Shown here: positions 24,965 to 31,822 of the stretch, in pieces
How the letters are laid out: each line of letters opens with the position of its first letter
Numbering within the stretch: the stretch's first letter is position 1
Assembly (NCBI GenBank): GCA_964591105.1
Contig: CAZPZR010000010.1
Span: 1 to 39,705, forward strand
Source: CAZPZR01 sp964591105
Lineage (GTDB): Bacteria > Bacillota > Clostridia > Lachnospirales > Lachnospiraceae
Length of the DNA stretch: 39,705 bases
Direction of reading: 5' to 3'
Made by a program: the position numbers and the translations under genes
The notes under the pieces: model-generated
The model's input: the letters and a program-made list of their open reading frames with translations, nothing else
What the model was told of the DNA's origin: nothing
Database searches by the model: none

Positions 24965-24990
24965 AAAAAATAGAACGGATTCTGTTTTTT
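24965..24990 (+). terminator. A/U-rich intrinsic terminator after mnmM
   Basis: AAAAAATAGAA (24965-24975) pairs with TTCTGTTTTTT (24980-24990) across a CGGA loop with one G-T. The T-run is the 3' arm itself. It begins right at the stop codon. Confidence 0.65.
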
Positions 24991-24993
24991 TAC

Positions 24994-25021
24994 TTGTATC
25001 TGAAAATAAATGTGCTATAAT
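24994..25021 (+). promoter_or_regulatory. Promoter for the PNPOx-fold gene
   Basis: TTGTAT (24994-24999), a 16-nt spacer and exact TATAAT (25016-25021) preceded by TGC (extended -10). The start codon of the gene at 25062 lies about 35 nt beyond the expected start. Confidence 0.65.
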
Positions 25022-25061
25022 GTTACCAAATTAGCACTGTAAAGCGAATGGAGGTTGGAAG

Positions 25062-25550
25062 ATGAGAAGACAAAATCGCCAAATGACAGATAATCAAGAA
25101 ATTCTTGATCTGATTGAAGAAATCAAAGTAGCGCGTCTTGGAATGTTTGACGGAAAAGAAGTATACATTATTCCGATGAACTTCGGATATAACATTGGAG
25201 AAGACAACAGTTTCATCTTTTACTTTCATTGCGCAAAGGTTGGAAGAAAAGTAGAAGTTTTAAAAGAACATCCTAATGTTTGTCTGGAATTGGACGGCAG
25301 ACATGAACTTTTGACAGCAGATGCCCCATGTGATCACAGTTATTATTACGCAAGTTTTATTGGAAATGGATGCATGGAATTTGTAGAAGACAGAGAAGAA
25401 AAAGTAGAAGCATTATCAAAGATTATGAAGCATCAGACGGGAAAAGATGAATGGACGTTTGATGAAAAGTGGATAAATGCAGTATGTGTAATGAAATTAC
25501 CACTTTCCGATTACACAGCGAAGCAGCATAAGAACGGAATGAGAAAATAA
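25062..25550 (+). CDS. Pyridoxamine 5'-phosphate oxidase-like (NimA-type) flavin-binding protein
   Basis: 162 residues. Split beta-barrel features: MRRQNRQM with the opening LIEEIKVARLGMFDGKEVYIIPMNFGY, IFYFHCAKVGRKVEVL, and the later YYASFIGNGCMEFVED. This matches the PNPOx-like family that includes NimA-type nitroimidazole reductases and many flavin- or heme-binding proteins of unknown function. Nitroimidazole resistance should not be assumed. GGAGG precedes the ATG. The IorA coding region starts 12-24 nt later, so it may be co-transcribed with the ior genes. Confidence 0.85.
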   Translation: MRRQNRQMTDNQEILDLIEEIKVARLGMFDGKEVYIIPMNFGYNIGEDNSFIFYFHCAKVGRKVEVLKEHPNVCLELDGRHELLTADAPCDHSYYYASFIGNGCMEFVEDREEKVEALSKIMKHQTGKDEWTFDEKWINAVCVMKLPLSDYTAKQHKNGMRK

Positions 25551-25562
25551 TTGCAGGAAAGG

Positions 25563-27329
25563 ATGAAGAATATCATGCCAGAGAATAAAAAAGTAATCAT
25601 GCTTGGAAATGAGGCAATCGCCAGAGGTGCATACGAGGCAGGAGTAAAAGTATCTGCAGCATACCCTGGAACACCAAGTACAGAAATTAGTGAATGCCTT
25701 GTTCAATATAAAGATTCCCTTTATTGTGAATGGTCACCAAATGAAAAGGTTGCCACAGAAGTAGCAATTGGAGCGTCTATCGCAGGAACACGTGCGATGG
25801 CTTGTATGAAGCATGTAGGATTCAACGTGGCAGCGGACCCTACTTATACAGTATCTTATATGGGTGTAAATGCAGGACTGGTGATTGTTGTTGCAGACGA
25901 TCCAGGACTTTACAGCTCCCAGAACGAACAAGATACAAGAATGGTAGCTCGTGCAGCGCAACTGCCAGTATTAGAACCATCAGACAGTGCGGAAGCAAAG
26001 GAATATATGAAACTAGCTTTTGAACTGAGTGAACAGTATGATAGACCATTTATCCTTCGTACAACAACAAGACTTGCACATTCTCAAGGACTTGTAGAAT
26101 TAGAAGAACGACAGGAGCTGGAAGATAAGGTATATGTGAAAGATATCGCTAAGAGAGTTATGATGCCAGGAAATGCAAAACTTCGTCATGTGGAGATTGA
26201 AAAACGCAACAACGAACTTGCAGAAGCAGCAAATACACTTCCAGTGAACCGAGTAGAGATGAATGGAACAAAAATTGGTGTGATCACCAGTGGAATTCCA
26301 TATCAGTACGTAAAAGAAGTACTTCCAGAAGCGTCAGTTTTGAAACTTGGTATGGTTAATCCGCTTCCAAGAAAATTAATTGAAGAATTTGCTTCTAAAG
26401 TTGAAAAATTATATATCGTAGAAGAATTAGATCCAGTCATTGAAGAACAGGTAAAATCTTGGGGAATCCAAGCAATAGGAAAAGAAATTTTCACTGTGCA
26501 GGGTGAATACAGTGCCAATATGATTCGAACTGCAATATTAGGAGAAAATTTAGACCTTGCACAGCCAAAGGCAGCACCAGGACGTCCACCAATCTTATGT
26601 CCAGGATGTCCACATCGAAGCGTATATTATGTATTGAATAAATTAAAACTTCATGCAGCAGGGGATATCGGATGTTACACATTGGGAGCAGTTGCACCAC
26701 TGAGCGTAGTTGACAGCTGCGTATGTATGGGATCCAGTATTTCCACACTTCATGGCATGGAAAAAGCAAAAGGCAAAGAATACATCAAAGACTGGGTAGC
26801 AGTAATTGGTGATTCCACATTTTTACATACAGGTGTGAACTCATTGATGAATATGATGTATAACCAGGCAACAGGAACTGTTATGATCTTAGATAACTCC
26901 ATTACAGGAATGACAGGACATCAGGATCATGCAGCAACAGGAAAAACTTTGCAGGGAGATCCAACTTATGCAATCAATATTCCAGACCTTTGCCGTGCAA
27001 TTGGCGTGAAAAATGTTGTTGAAGTCAATGCATTTGACATTGTAGAATTAGAAAAAGTTGTAAAAGAAGAACTTGCAAAAGACGAAGTGTCAGTCATCAT
27101 TACGAAGAGCCCTTGTGTTCTTTTGAGCAAAGCGAAGAAGCCACTGTACGCTGCAGATTCTGAAAAATGTAAAAAATGTGGTATGTGCATGAAACCAGGA
27201 TGTCCAGCAATGACAAGAAAAGCAGACGGAACGATTTACATTGACGATACCATGTGTACAGGATGTGGACTTTGCGCAAGCTTATGCAAATTTGATGCAA
27301 TCAAACTCGTAAAGGAAGGTGACAAATAA
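25563..27329 (+). CDS. iorA: Indolepyruvate ferredoxin oxidoreductase, alpha subunit
   Basis: About 588 residues. IorA with IorB oxidises aryl-pyruvates from Trp, Phe and Tyr to aryl-acetyl-CoA, CO2 and reduced ferredoxin; some organisms run it in reverse. N-terminal LGNEAIARGAYEAGVKV...PGTPSTEI (pyrimidine-like domain), a central domain I/II, then the TPP-binding PGCPHRSVYYV, GDIGCYTLG and VVDSCVCMGSSIS, GDSTFLHTG motifs. The C-terminus holds two [4Fe-4S] motifs: CKKCGMC with CP (about 535-546) and CTGCGLCASLC near 565-575. The ATG at 25563 or 25575 is likely; a TTG at 25551 is less so. The stop overlaps the iorB start by one base. Confidence 0.95.
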   Translation: MKNIMPENKKVIMLGNEAIARGAYEAGVKVSAAYPGTPSTEISECLVQYKDSLYCEWSPNEKVATEVAIGASIAGTRAMACMKHVGFNVAADPTYTVSYMGVNAGLVIVVADDPGLYSSQNEQDTRMVARAAQLPVLEPSDSAEAKEYMKLAFELSEQYDRPFILRTTTRLAHSQGLVELEERQELEDKVYVKDIAKRVMMPGNAKLRHVEIEKRNNELAEAANTLPVNRVEMNGTKIGVITSGIPYQYVKEVLPEASVLKLGMVNPLPRKLIEEFASKVEKLYIVEELDPVIEEQVKSWGIQAIGKEIFTVQGEYSANMIRTAILGENLDLAQPKAAPGRPPILCPGCPHRSVYYVLNKLKLHAAGDIGCYTLGAVAPLSVVDSCVCMGSSISTLHGMEKAKGKEYIKDWVAVIGDSTFLHTGVNSLMNMMYNQATGTVMILDNSITGMTGHQDHAATGKTLQGDPTYAINIPDLCRAIGVKNVVEVNAFDIVELEKVVKEELAKDEVSVIITKSPCVLLSKAKKPLYAADSEKCKKCGMCMKPGCPAMTRKADGTIYIDDTMCTGCGLCASLCKFDAIKLVKEGDK

Positions 27330-27907
27330 TGGCAACTAAGAATATTATGATCGTAGGTGTTGGTGGCCAGGGAACACTCCTTACAAGTAGAATCCTTGGT
27401 GGATTAGCAATTGCAGGTGGATATGATGTGAAACTTTCCGAAGTTCATGGGATGGCACAGAGAGGCGGAAGTGTTGTTACATTTGTACGTTATGGTGAAA
27501 ATGTTCATGAACCAATCGTAGAAGAAGGACAGGCAGATGTGATTATTGCATTTGAAAAATTAGAGGCAATGCGATATGCGCATTATTTGAAAAAAGACGG
27601 TGCACTCATTGTAAATGATTGGAGAATCGACCCGATGCCAGTCGTGATTGGAGCAGCACAGTACCCAGAGCAGATTATTGAGACTCTGAAAGAAGAACAT
27701 AAAGTATATACGGTTAATGCAACAGAAGAAGCCAAGAAAATTGGAAATTCAAGAGTATTTAACCTGATTGTTCTTGGAATTGCAGCACAGCATATGGACT
27801 TCTCAAAAGAGCAGTGGTATGAGGTGATTGAAAAAACAGTTCCGCCAAAAACAATTGACATTAACAAAAAAGCATTTGACGTAGGATATCATTTGCTTTC
27901 CGAATAA
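27329..27907 (+). CDS. iorB: Indolepyruvate ferredoxin oxidoreductase, beta subunit
   Basis: 192 residues. The small gamma-type subunit of 2-oxoacid:ferredoxin oxidoreductases: NIMIVGVGGQGTLLTSRILG (5-24), EVHGMAQRGGSVVTFVRYG (about 38-56) and the C-terminal PPKTIDINKKAFDVGY are typical. It completes the IorAB pair and makes CoA-acylated products with TPP held by IorA. The start overlaps the iorA stop (TAATG), so synthesis is coupled. A 201-nt gap with a leader ORF follows before paaK. Confidence 0.95.
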   Translation: MATKNIMIVGVGGQGTLLTSRILGGLAIAGGYDVKLSEVHGMAQRGGSVVTFVRYGENVHEPIVEEGQADVIIAFEKLEAMRYAHYLKKDGALIVNDWRIDPMPVVIGAAQYPEQIIETLKEEHKVYTVNATEEAKKIGNSRVFNLIVLGIAAQHMDFSKEQWYEVIEKTVPPKTIDINKKAFDVGYHLLSE

Positions 27908-27939
27908 TCGACAAGACAGCAGGATGGAGGTGCATAAAA

Positions 27940-28002
27940 ATGGACAACAAAATAATGATATGGAGTAGCTTCATCTTTCTGAACCTTCGTTCCACTAAAT
28001 AA
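27940..28002 (+). CDS. Candidate 20-codon leader peptide between iorB and paaK
   Basis: An ATG at 27940 opens a 20-codon frame ending in TAA at 28000-28002. GGAGG sits at 27926-27930, nine nt upstream, as good as any gene start nearby. The peptide begins MDNKIMIW and has one Trp (codon 8) and two Phe (codons 11 and 13). Its last codons (15-18) encode the 5' arm of a 10-bp RNA helix (27984-27993). It has no membrane or family features. The arrangement is that of a ribosome-sensing leader in an aromatic amino-acid operon, but nothing shows the peptide is made. Confidence 0.5.
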   Translation: MDNKIMIWSSFIFLNLRSTK

Positions 28003-28084
28003 CGGCCAACAGGAACGGAGGGTAATCGCAAGGTGTGGGAATAGCAGGTTCCCCATGGGCGCAGGTTGGCAGACTGCAACCATA
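27959..28084 (+). ncRNA. Structured leader RNA candidate upstream of paaK
   Basis: Possible closing pairs are TATGG (27959-27963)/CCATA (28080-28084). A 10-bp helix pairs CCTTCGTTCC (27984-27993) with GGAACGGAGG (28012-28021, one G-T), and GCCAAC in its loop (28005-28010) can pair with GTTGGC (28065-28070) as a pseudoknot. GGGAA/TTCCC and GGTTG/CAACC hairpins are also possible. Three short blocks, GGAGTAGC, GCCAACA and GTTGGCAGAC, recall from memory the yybP-ykoY (manganese) riboswitch core, but the downstream gene does not fit that class. No intrinsic terminator is present. Confidence 0.45.
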
Positions 28085-28108
28085 ATGTGATTAAAGGAGA
28101 TTATTAAG

Positions 28109-29440
28109 ATGGCAAAAGTGACAAAAGAAAACTGGGTAGAAAAAATTCGTGATCCTAAAATTGAATGTATGAGCAGAGACGAAATGACAGCTTTGCAGAG
28201 TGAGAAACTTGTAAAACAGGTAAAAAATGTATATGAGAACGTAGCATTCTATCGCAAGAAAATGGATGAACTTGGTGTGAAACCAGAAGATATCAAAGGA
28301 ATTGAAGATATCGGAAAACTTCCATTCACAACAAAAGAAGATTTGCGTGACAATTATCCATTCGGCTTGCTTGCAGTTCCACAAAGCAAGATTGCCCGTG
28401 TACAGGGAACTTCCGGAACAACTGGAAAATTAACACTCGCATCATACACACAGAATGACGTAGATGTATGGGGCGAATGTGTGGCACGTGCACTTACAAT
28501 GGCAGGTCTGACAGAAGAAGATAGACTTCATGTATGCTATGGATACGGATTATTCACTGGTGGTATGGGATTAGACCTTGGTGCAAGAGCATTGGGATGT
28601 ATGTCAATTCCAATGTCTTCTGGAAATACACAGAGACAGTTAATGTGCTTAGAAGACTTCGGAGCAACTGCATTTGCATGTACTCCTTCTTACGCATTAT
28701 ATCTCTCAGAAGCAGCGAAAGAAGCTGGTGTTGTGGATCGTTTACAGTTGAAAGTTGGAATCAATGGTGCAGAACCTTGGACAGATGAGATGCGTTACCA
28801 GATTGAAGAAAATCTGAATGTAAACTGTTTCGATATTTATGGACTCTGTGAAATAACAGGACCTGGTGTTGCTATGGACTGTATCCACCACAAAGGTCTT
28901 CATGTGTACGAAGATTACTTCTATCCAGAAGTTTTAGACCCTGTAACACACGAACCAGTTGCAGATGGTGAAACTGGAGAGTTAGTATTCACAACACTTT
29001 CCAAAGAAGGAATGCCGTTACTTCGTTATCGAACAAAAGACTTAACAAGCATTGATCATTCTCCATGTGAATGCGGAAGAACACTGCCAAGAATTCAGAA
29101 GTTCACAGGACGTACAGATGATATGAAAGTAATCCGTGGAGTCAATGTATTCCCAACACAGGTAGAGACAGCTCTTCTGTCTATTGGAGAGGGAGTTGCC
29201 CCACATTACATGCTTGTAGTTGACCGTGAAAATAACCTTGACGTTTTGACTGTCATGGTAGAAGTAGATGAAAAATACTTCTCAGATGAAATTCGTAAAC
29301 TGGATGCACTTAAGAGTAAAATTGGTGCAGTCTTAAAACAGGCATTAGGTGTAAGCGTTCGCGTAAAACTTTGTGAACCTAAGACCATTCAGCGAAGCGA
29401 AGGAAAAGCAAAACGTGTAATCGACAACAGAAATTTATAG
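28109..29440 (+). CDS. paaK: Phenylacetate-CoA ligase (aryl-acetate-CoA ligase)
   Basis: 443 residues. Acyl-adenylate-forming enzyme of the PaaK family. The P-loop-like QGTSGTTGKLT is at about 99-109, the YGLCEITGPGV core near 244-254, and the C-terminal hinge region includes GRTDDMKVIRGVNVFP. It joins phenylacetate or similar aryl-acetates to CoA using ATP, giving AMP; working backwards it could yield ATP from the IorAB product. AAAGGAG lies 9 nt before the ATG. With iorAB upstream and an ACT-domain gene downstream it forms an aromatic-amino-acid unit common in gut Clostridia. Confidence 0.95.
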   Translation: MAKVTKENWVEKIRDPKIECMSRDEMTALQSEKLVKQVKNVYENVAFYRKKMDELGVKPEDIKGIEDIGKLPFTTKEDLRDNYPFGLLAVPQSKIARVQGTSGTTGKLTLASYTQNDVDVWGECVARALTMAGLTEEDRLHVCYGYGLFTGGMGLDLGARALGCMSIPMSSGNTQRQLMCLEDFGATAFACTPSYALYLSEAAKEAGVVDRLQLKVGINGAEPWTDEMRYQIEENLNVNCFDIYGLCEITGPGVAMDCIHHKGLHVYEDYFYPEVLDPVTHEPVADGETGELVFTTLSKEGMPLLRYRTKDLTSIDHSPCECGRTLPRIQKFTGRTDDMKVIRGVNVFPTQVETALLSIGEGVAPHYMLVVDRENNLDVLTVMVEVDEKYFSDEIRKLDALKSKIGAVLKQALGVSVRVKLCEPKTIQRSEGKAKRVIDNRNL

Positions 29441-29451
29441 GGGGTATTATC

Positions 29452-29889
29452 ATGGCTAAAACAATTCAACAGTTATCAGTTTTCTTAGAAAATAAAGAAG
29501 GACGTATGGATCAGGTTCTTCAGACACTTGCAGATGGTGAAATCAATATCGTTGCACTCAGCCTTGCAGACAGCGCAGACTATGGGATGCTCCGTATGAT
29601 CGTGTCAGATCCGGAAAAAGGACGTATGGTTTTGAGAGAAGCAGGAATCATGGCTATGCTGACAGATGTTGTGGCGCTTCGTTGCCCACATGCAGCAGGA
29701 TCTTTGAGCAAAGCAATGCATGAAGTTGTTGCGACAGATGTAAATGTAGAGTATATGTATGCATTTGCAAATGGTGTAGATGCAGCTGCAGTGTTAAAAA
29801 GTGACAATCCAGAGAAAGTTGTCGAAGTATTAGAAGCAGCAGGATTTGCAGTTTATCATGCAGATGAAGCATATCATGCAAATTGTTAA
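29452..29889 (+). CDS. Two-ACT-domain amino acid-binding protein
   Basis: 145 residues, consisting of two ACT domains with no catalytic domain. The first (about 1-70) has QQLSVFLENKEGRMDQVLQTL and the second (about 75-145) is closely similar in layout, with YMYAFANGVDAAAV and the closing VVEVLEAAGFAVY. ACT domains bind amino acids, often aromatic. Placed 11 nt after paaK, it probably binds aryl amino acids or helps control this operon or IorAB/PaaK activity. GGGGG precedes the ATG. Confidence 0.9.
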   Translation: MAKTIQQLSVFLENKEGRMDQVLQTLADGEINIVALSLADSADYGMLRMIVSDPEKGRMVLREAGIMAMLTDVVALRCPHAAGSLSKAMHEVVATDVNVEYMYAFANGVDAAAVLKSDNPEKVVEVLEAAGFAVYHADEAYHANC

Positions 29890-29907
29890 GCACAAATGAT
29901 AATTTTG

Positions 29908-29916
29908 TGGTAAAAT
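29908..29916 (+). promoter_or_regulatory. Extended -10 for upp
   Basis: TGG followed by TAAAAT (29911-29916) gives a TGn-extended -10; no good -35 is visible. It lies in the 70-nt gap before upp. A CACAAA/TTTGTG hairpin (29891-29909) overlaps it. Confidence 0.45.
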
Positions 29917-29959
29917 GGATAGATGATAAGAAAAATACGTAACAAAAAGGAGAAACGCC

Positions 29960-30601
29960 ATGTTTAGTAATGAGCCAAATATAACAATTTGTGATCATCC
30001 ATTGATTAAGCACAAAATTTCTATGTTGAGAAAAAAAGAAACAGGAACAAATGAGTTCCGTAAAATCGTGGATGAGATTGCTATGCTGATCGGGTATGAA
30101 GCATTAAGAGATCTTCCATTGGAAAATGTAGAAATTGAAACACCACTTGAGACAGCTCAGTGTCCAGTGATTGCTGGTAAAAAATCTGCAATTGTACCAA
30201 TCCTTAGAGCTGGGCTTGGTATGGTTGATGGACTTTTAAGTTTAATGCCAGTTGCGAAAGTAGGACATATTGGTCTCTACCGTGATGAAGAGACATTTGA
30301 ACCGCAGGAATACTACTGTAAACTTCCAACAGCTATCGATGAAAGAAAGATTTACGTAGTAGACCCAATGCTTGCAACAGGTGGATCCGCAATTGCAGCA
30401 ATTAACTTTATCAAACAGCGTGGTGGAAAAGACATTACATTTTTATGTGTTATTGCTGCACCAGAAGGTGTTAAGAAATTACACGAAGTACATCCAGATG
30501 TAAAGATCTTTGTTGGAAATCTTGACCGCGAATTAAACGAACATGCTTATATTTGTCCAGGACTTGGAGATGCTGGAGACAGAATTTTTGGAACAAAATA
30601 A
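29960..30601 (+). CDS. upp: Uracil phosphoribosyltransferase
   Basis: 213 residues. Salvages uracil to UMP with PRPP. The N-terminal ICDHPLIKHKISMLR and the PRPP-binding VDPMLATGGSA (about 134-144) are diagnostic, as are PILRAGLGMVDG (75-86) and the C-terminal YICPGLGDAGDRIFGT. AAAGGAG precedes the ATG. It has its own -10 in the preceding gap and is followed 46 nt later by the SseB-like gene. Confidence 0.97.
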   Translation: MFSNEPNITICDHPLIKHKISMLRKKETGTNEFRKIVDEIAMLIGYEALRDLPLENVEIETPLETAQCPVIAGKKSAIVPILRAGLGMVDGLLSLMPVAKVGHIGLYRDEETFEPQEYYCKLPTAIDERKIYVVDPMLATGGSAIAAINFIKQRGGKDITFLCVIAAPEGVKKLHEVHPDVKIFVGNLDRELNEHAYICPGLGDAGDRIFGTK

Positions 30602-30647
30602 GGATAGCGGACGAAAAGGTATGGACAAGAGTAAAGGGATGCATTTT

Positions 30648-31349
30648 ATGCGGACATCAGAACAGCTCTTCGCGATTATGTCATTGTGTACGAAGTTGCC
30701 ATATGTGAGATGTGACGAAGAGACTTTTGATGATGAGATTCTATTGTTTTCGGATGAAAAGGAAGCAAAAGAAGAAGCGGAAATGCTTCAGAAATCTAAG
30801 AATCCAGTAGGAATTGCAAAGATTGAGAATCAGAATCTGTTAGGATTTTACAGTAGCCTGTTTGCAATGGGAGTGAATGCACTTCGATTCAAAATGGCTG
30901 ACGAGGATGCAGTTGTTGTTCAGCTTACGGAATTGGTAAAGAGACCAGAAGATGGAAAGTTACCAAGCGGAAAGCCTAGAATTGAGAATCCAGCATTTCA
31001 TTTGACTGCAATCTATTTTATGCAGATTATGAGAAGTGGGCAGGAACGACAGGAAGAGTTGAAAGCATTGAATGAAGAACTTTCAGCACATTTTCAGGAA
31101 GGCAGCTACTTGTTAGCTGTTGGTGAGAATAATCAGGTTCCGATTCTGAAACAGAAGGATGGAAAAGCTTACCAGCCAATTTTTACGGATCTTCAGGAAT
31201 TTATGAAATTTAATCGAGAGAACAAACTTCATGCTTTTGCAGTAAATCCTGCAAAACTACCAGAACTTTTGTCAAAAGAGGTGTCTGGGGTGGCTGTAAA
31301 CCCACTTGGAGTGAATGTTATCTTGCAAATAAGCAGAAAAGACAATTAA
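30648..31349 (+). CDS. SseB family protein
   Basis: About 233 residues. The layout, an N-terminal alpha/beta domain followed by a similar C-terminal one containing AYQPIFTDLQEFMKF and LHAFAVNPAKLPELL, fits the SseB N-terminal-domain family, whose function is unknown in Gram-positives. The start is placed at 30648 (MRTSEQL) because AAAGGG lies 9 nt upstream; ATGs at 30621 and 30639 are in frame but have poorly placed ribosome binding sites. The protein is rich in acidic residues with no signal peptide. It follows upp, and there is no recognisable partner. Confidence 0.75.
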   Translation: MRTSEQLFAIMSLCTKLPYVRCDEETFDDEILLFSDEKEAKEEAEMLQKSKNPVGIAKIENQNLLGFYSSLFAMGVNALRFKMADEDAVVVQLTELVKRPEDGKLPSGKPRIENPAFHLTAIYFMQIMRSGQERQEELKALNEELSAHFQEGSYLLAVGENNQVPILKQKDGKAYQPIFTDLQEFMKFNRENKLHAFAVNPAKLPELLSKEVSGVAVNPLGVNVILQISRKDN

Positions 31350-31358
31350 ACAAAGACA

Positions 31359-31393
31359 AAAATAACGGGGAGTGTCGTTTGACACTCCCCGTT
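31359..31393 (-). terminator. Intrinsic terminator of the cold-shock gene
   Basis: A perfect 13-bp stem AACGGGGAGTGTC/GACACTCCCCGTT (31364-31376, 31381-31393) with a 4-nt loop. Read on the minus strand it is followed by ATTTTTG, a T-run; on the plus strand CCCTCT follows. So it mainly terminates the minus-strand cold-shock transcript, about 95 nt beyond its stop codon, and may only weakly stop plus-strand reads from upp. Confidence 0.75.
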
Positions 31394-31487
31394 CCCTCTA
31401 GTGTTAATCTAATTCTGTGCATTCTTTTATATATCAAAAACTACTCTATATGTAAAAGGTACATCGAAAATCCGATTAATACGGCTA

Positions 31488-31685
31488 TTAAAGTTTTGTT
31501 ACGTTAACTGCCTGAGGTCCTTTAGCACCTTCTGTAACGTCATATTCTACTTCCTGTCCTTCTTCAAGAGACTTGTAACCTTCCATGTTAAGTCCTGAGA
31601 AGTGAACGAATACGTCGTTTCCTGACTCATCAGCGATGAATCCATAGCCTTTTTGGTTGTTAAACCACTTTACTGTACCTTTCAT
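31488..31685 (-). CDS. Cold shock protein CspA family
   Basis: 65 residues of the cold-shock domain with RNP1 KGYGFI and RNP2 DVFVHF, and the starting MKGTVKWF. It binds single-stranded nucleic acid as an RNA chaperone. The start is placed at 31685 (second ATG): the SD GGAGG is 7 nt upstream, while the ATG at 31691 is right beside it. A long 3' untranslated region precedes the terminator at 31359. A candidate promoter on the minus strand, TTGACT-17 nt-TAATGT, lies about 50-75 nt upstream. The gene interrupts the plus-strand run between the SseB-like gene and ptsP. Confidence 0.95.
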   Translation of the reverse strand: MKGTVKWFNNQKGYGFIADESGNDVFVHFSGLNMEGYKSLEEGQEVEYDVTEGAKGPQAVNVTKL

Positions 31686-31759
31686 AGTCATACCTCCATA
31701 GTATTGTACATTTTCTCAATAACATTAGCATAATTGTATAAATAAGTCAATTGATATGC

Positions 31760-31788
31760 TTGACGAAAATTCTGCAAACGTGTAAAGT
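31760..31788 (+). promoter_or_regulatory. Promoter for ptsP
   Basis: TTGACG (31760-31765), 17 nt, TAAAGT (31783-31788). It partly faces the minus-strand cold-shock promoter, so the two may compete. The leader is about 28 nt. Confidence 0.55.
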
Positions 31789-31822
31789 AAAGTAACGGAA
31801 GAAATTTAAAAGGACGGATATT

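Noticed and set aside
27908..28108. T-box or FMN, TPP, lysine, cobalamin or glycine riboswitch
   Set aside because: None of the conserved blocks of these classes were seen (for example no AGGGTGGNACCGCG antiterminator box).
31364..31393. Plus-strand terminator for the SseB-like gene
   Set aside because: No T-run follows on the plus strand (CCCTCT); the T-run is on the minus strand, so it was assigned to the cold-shock gene.
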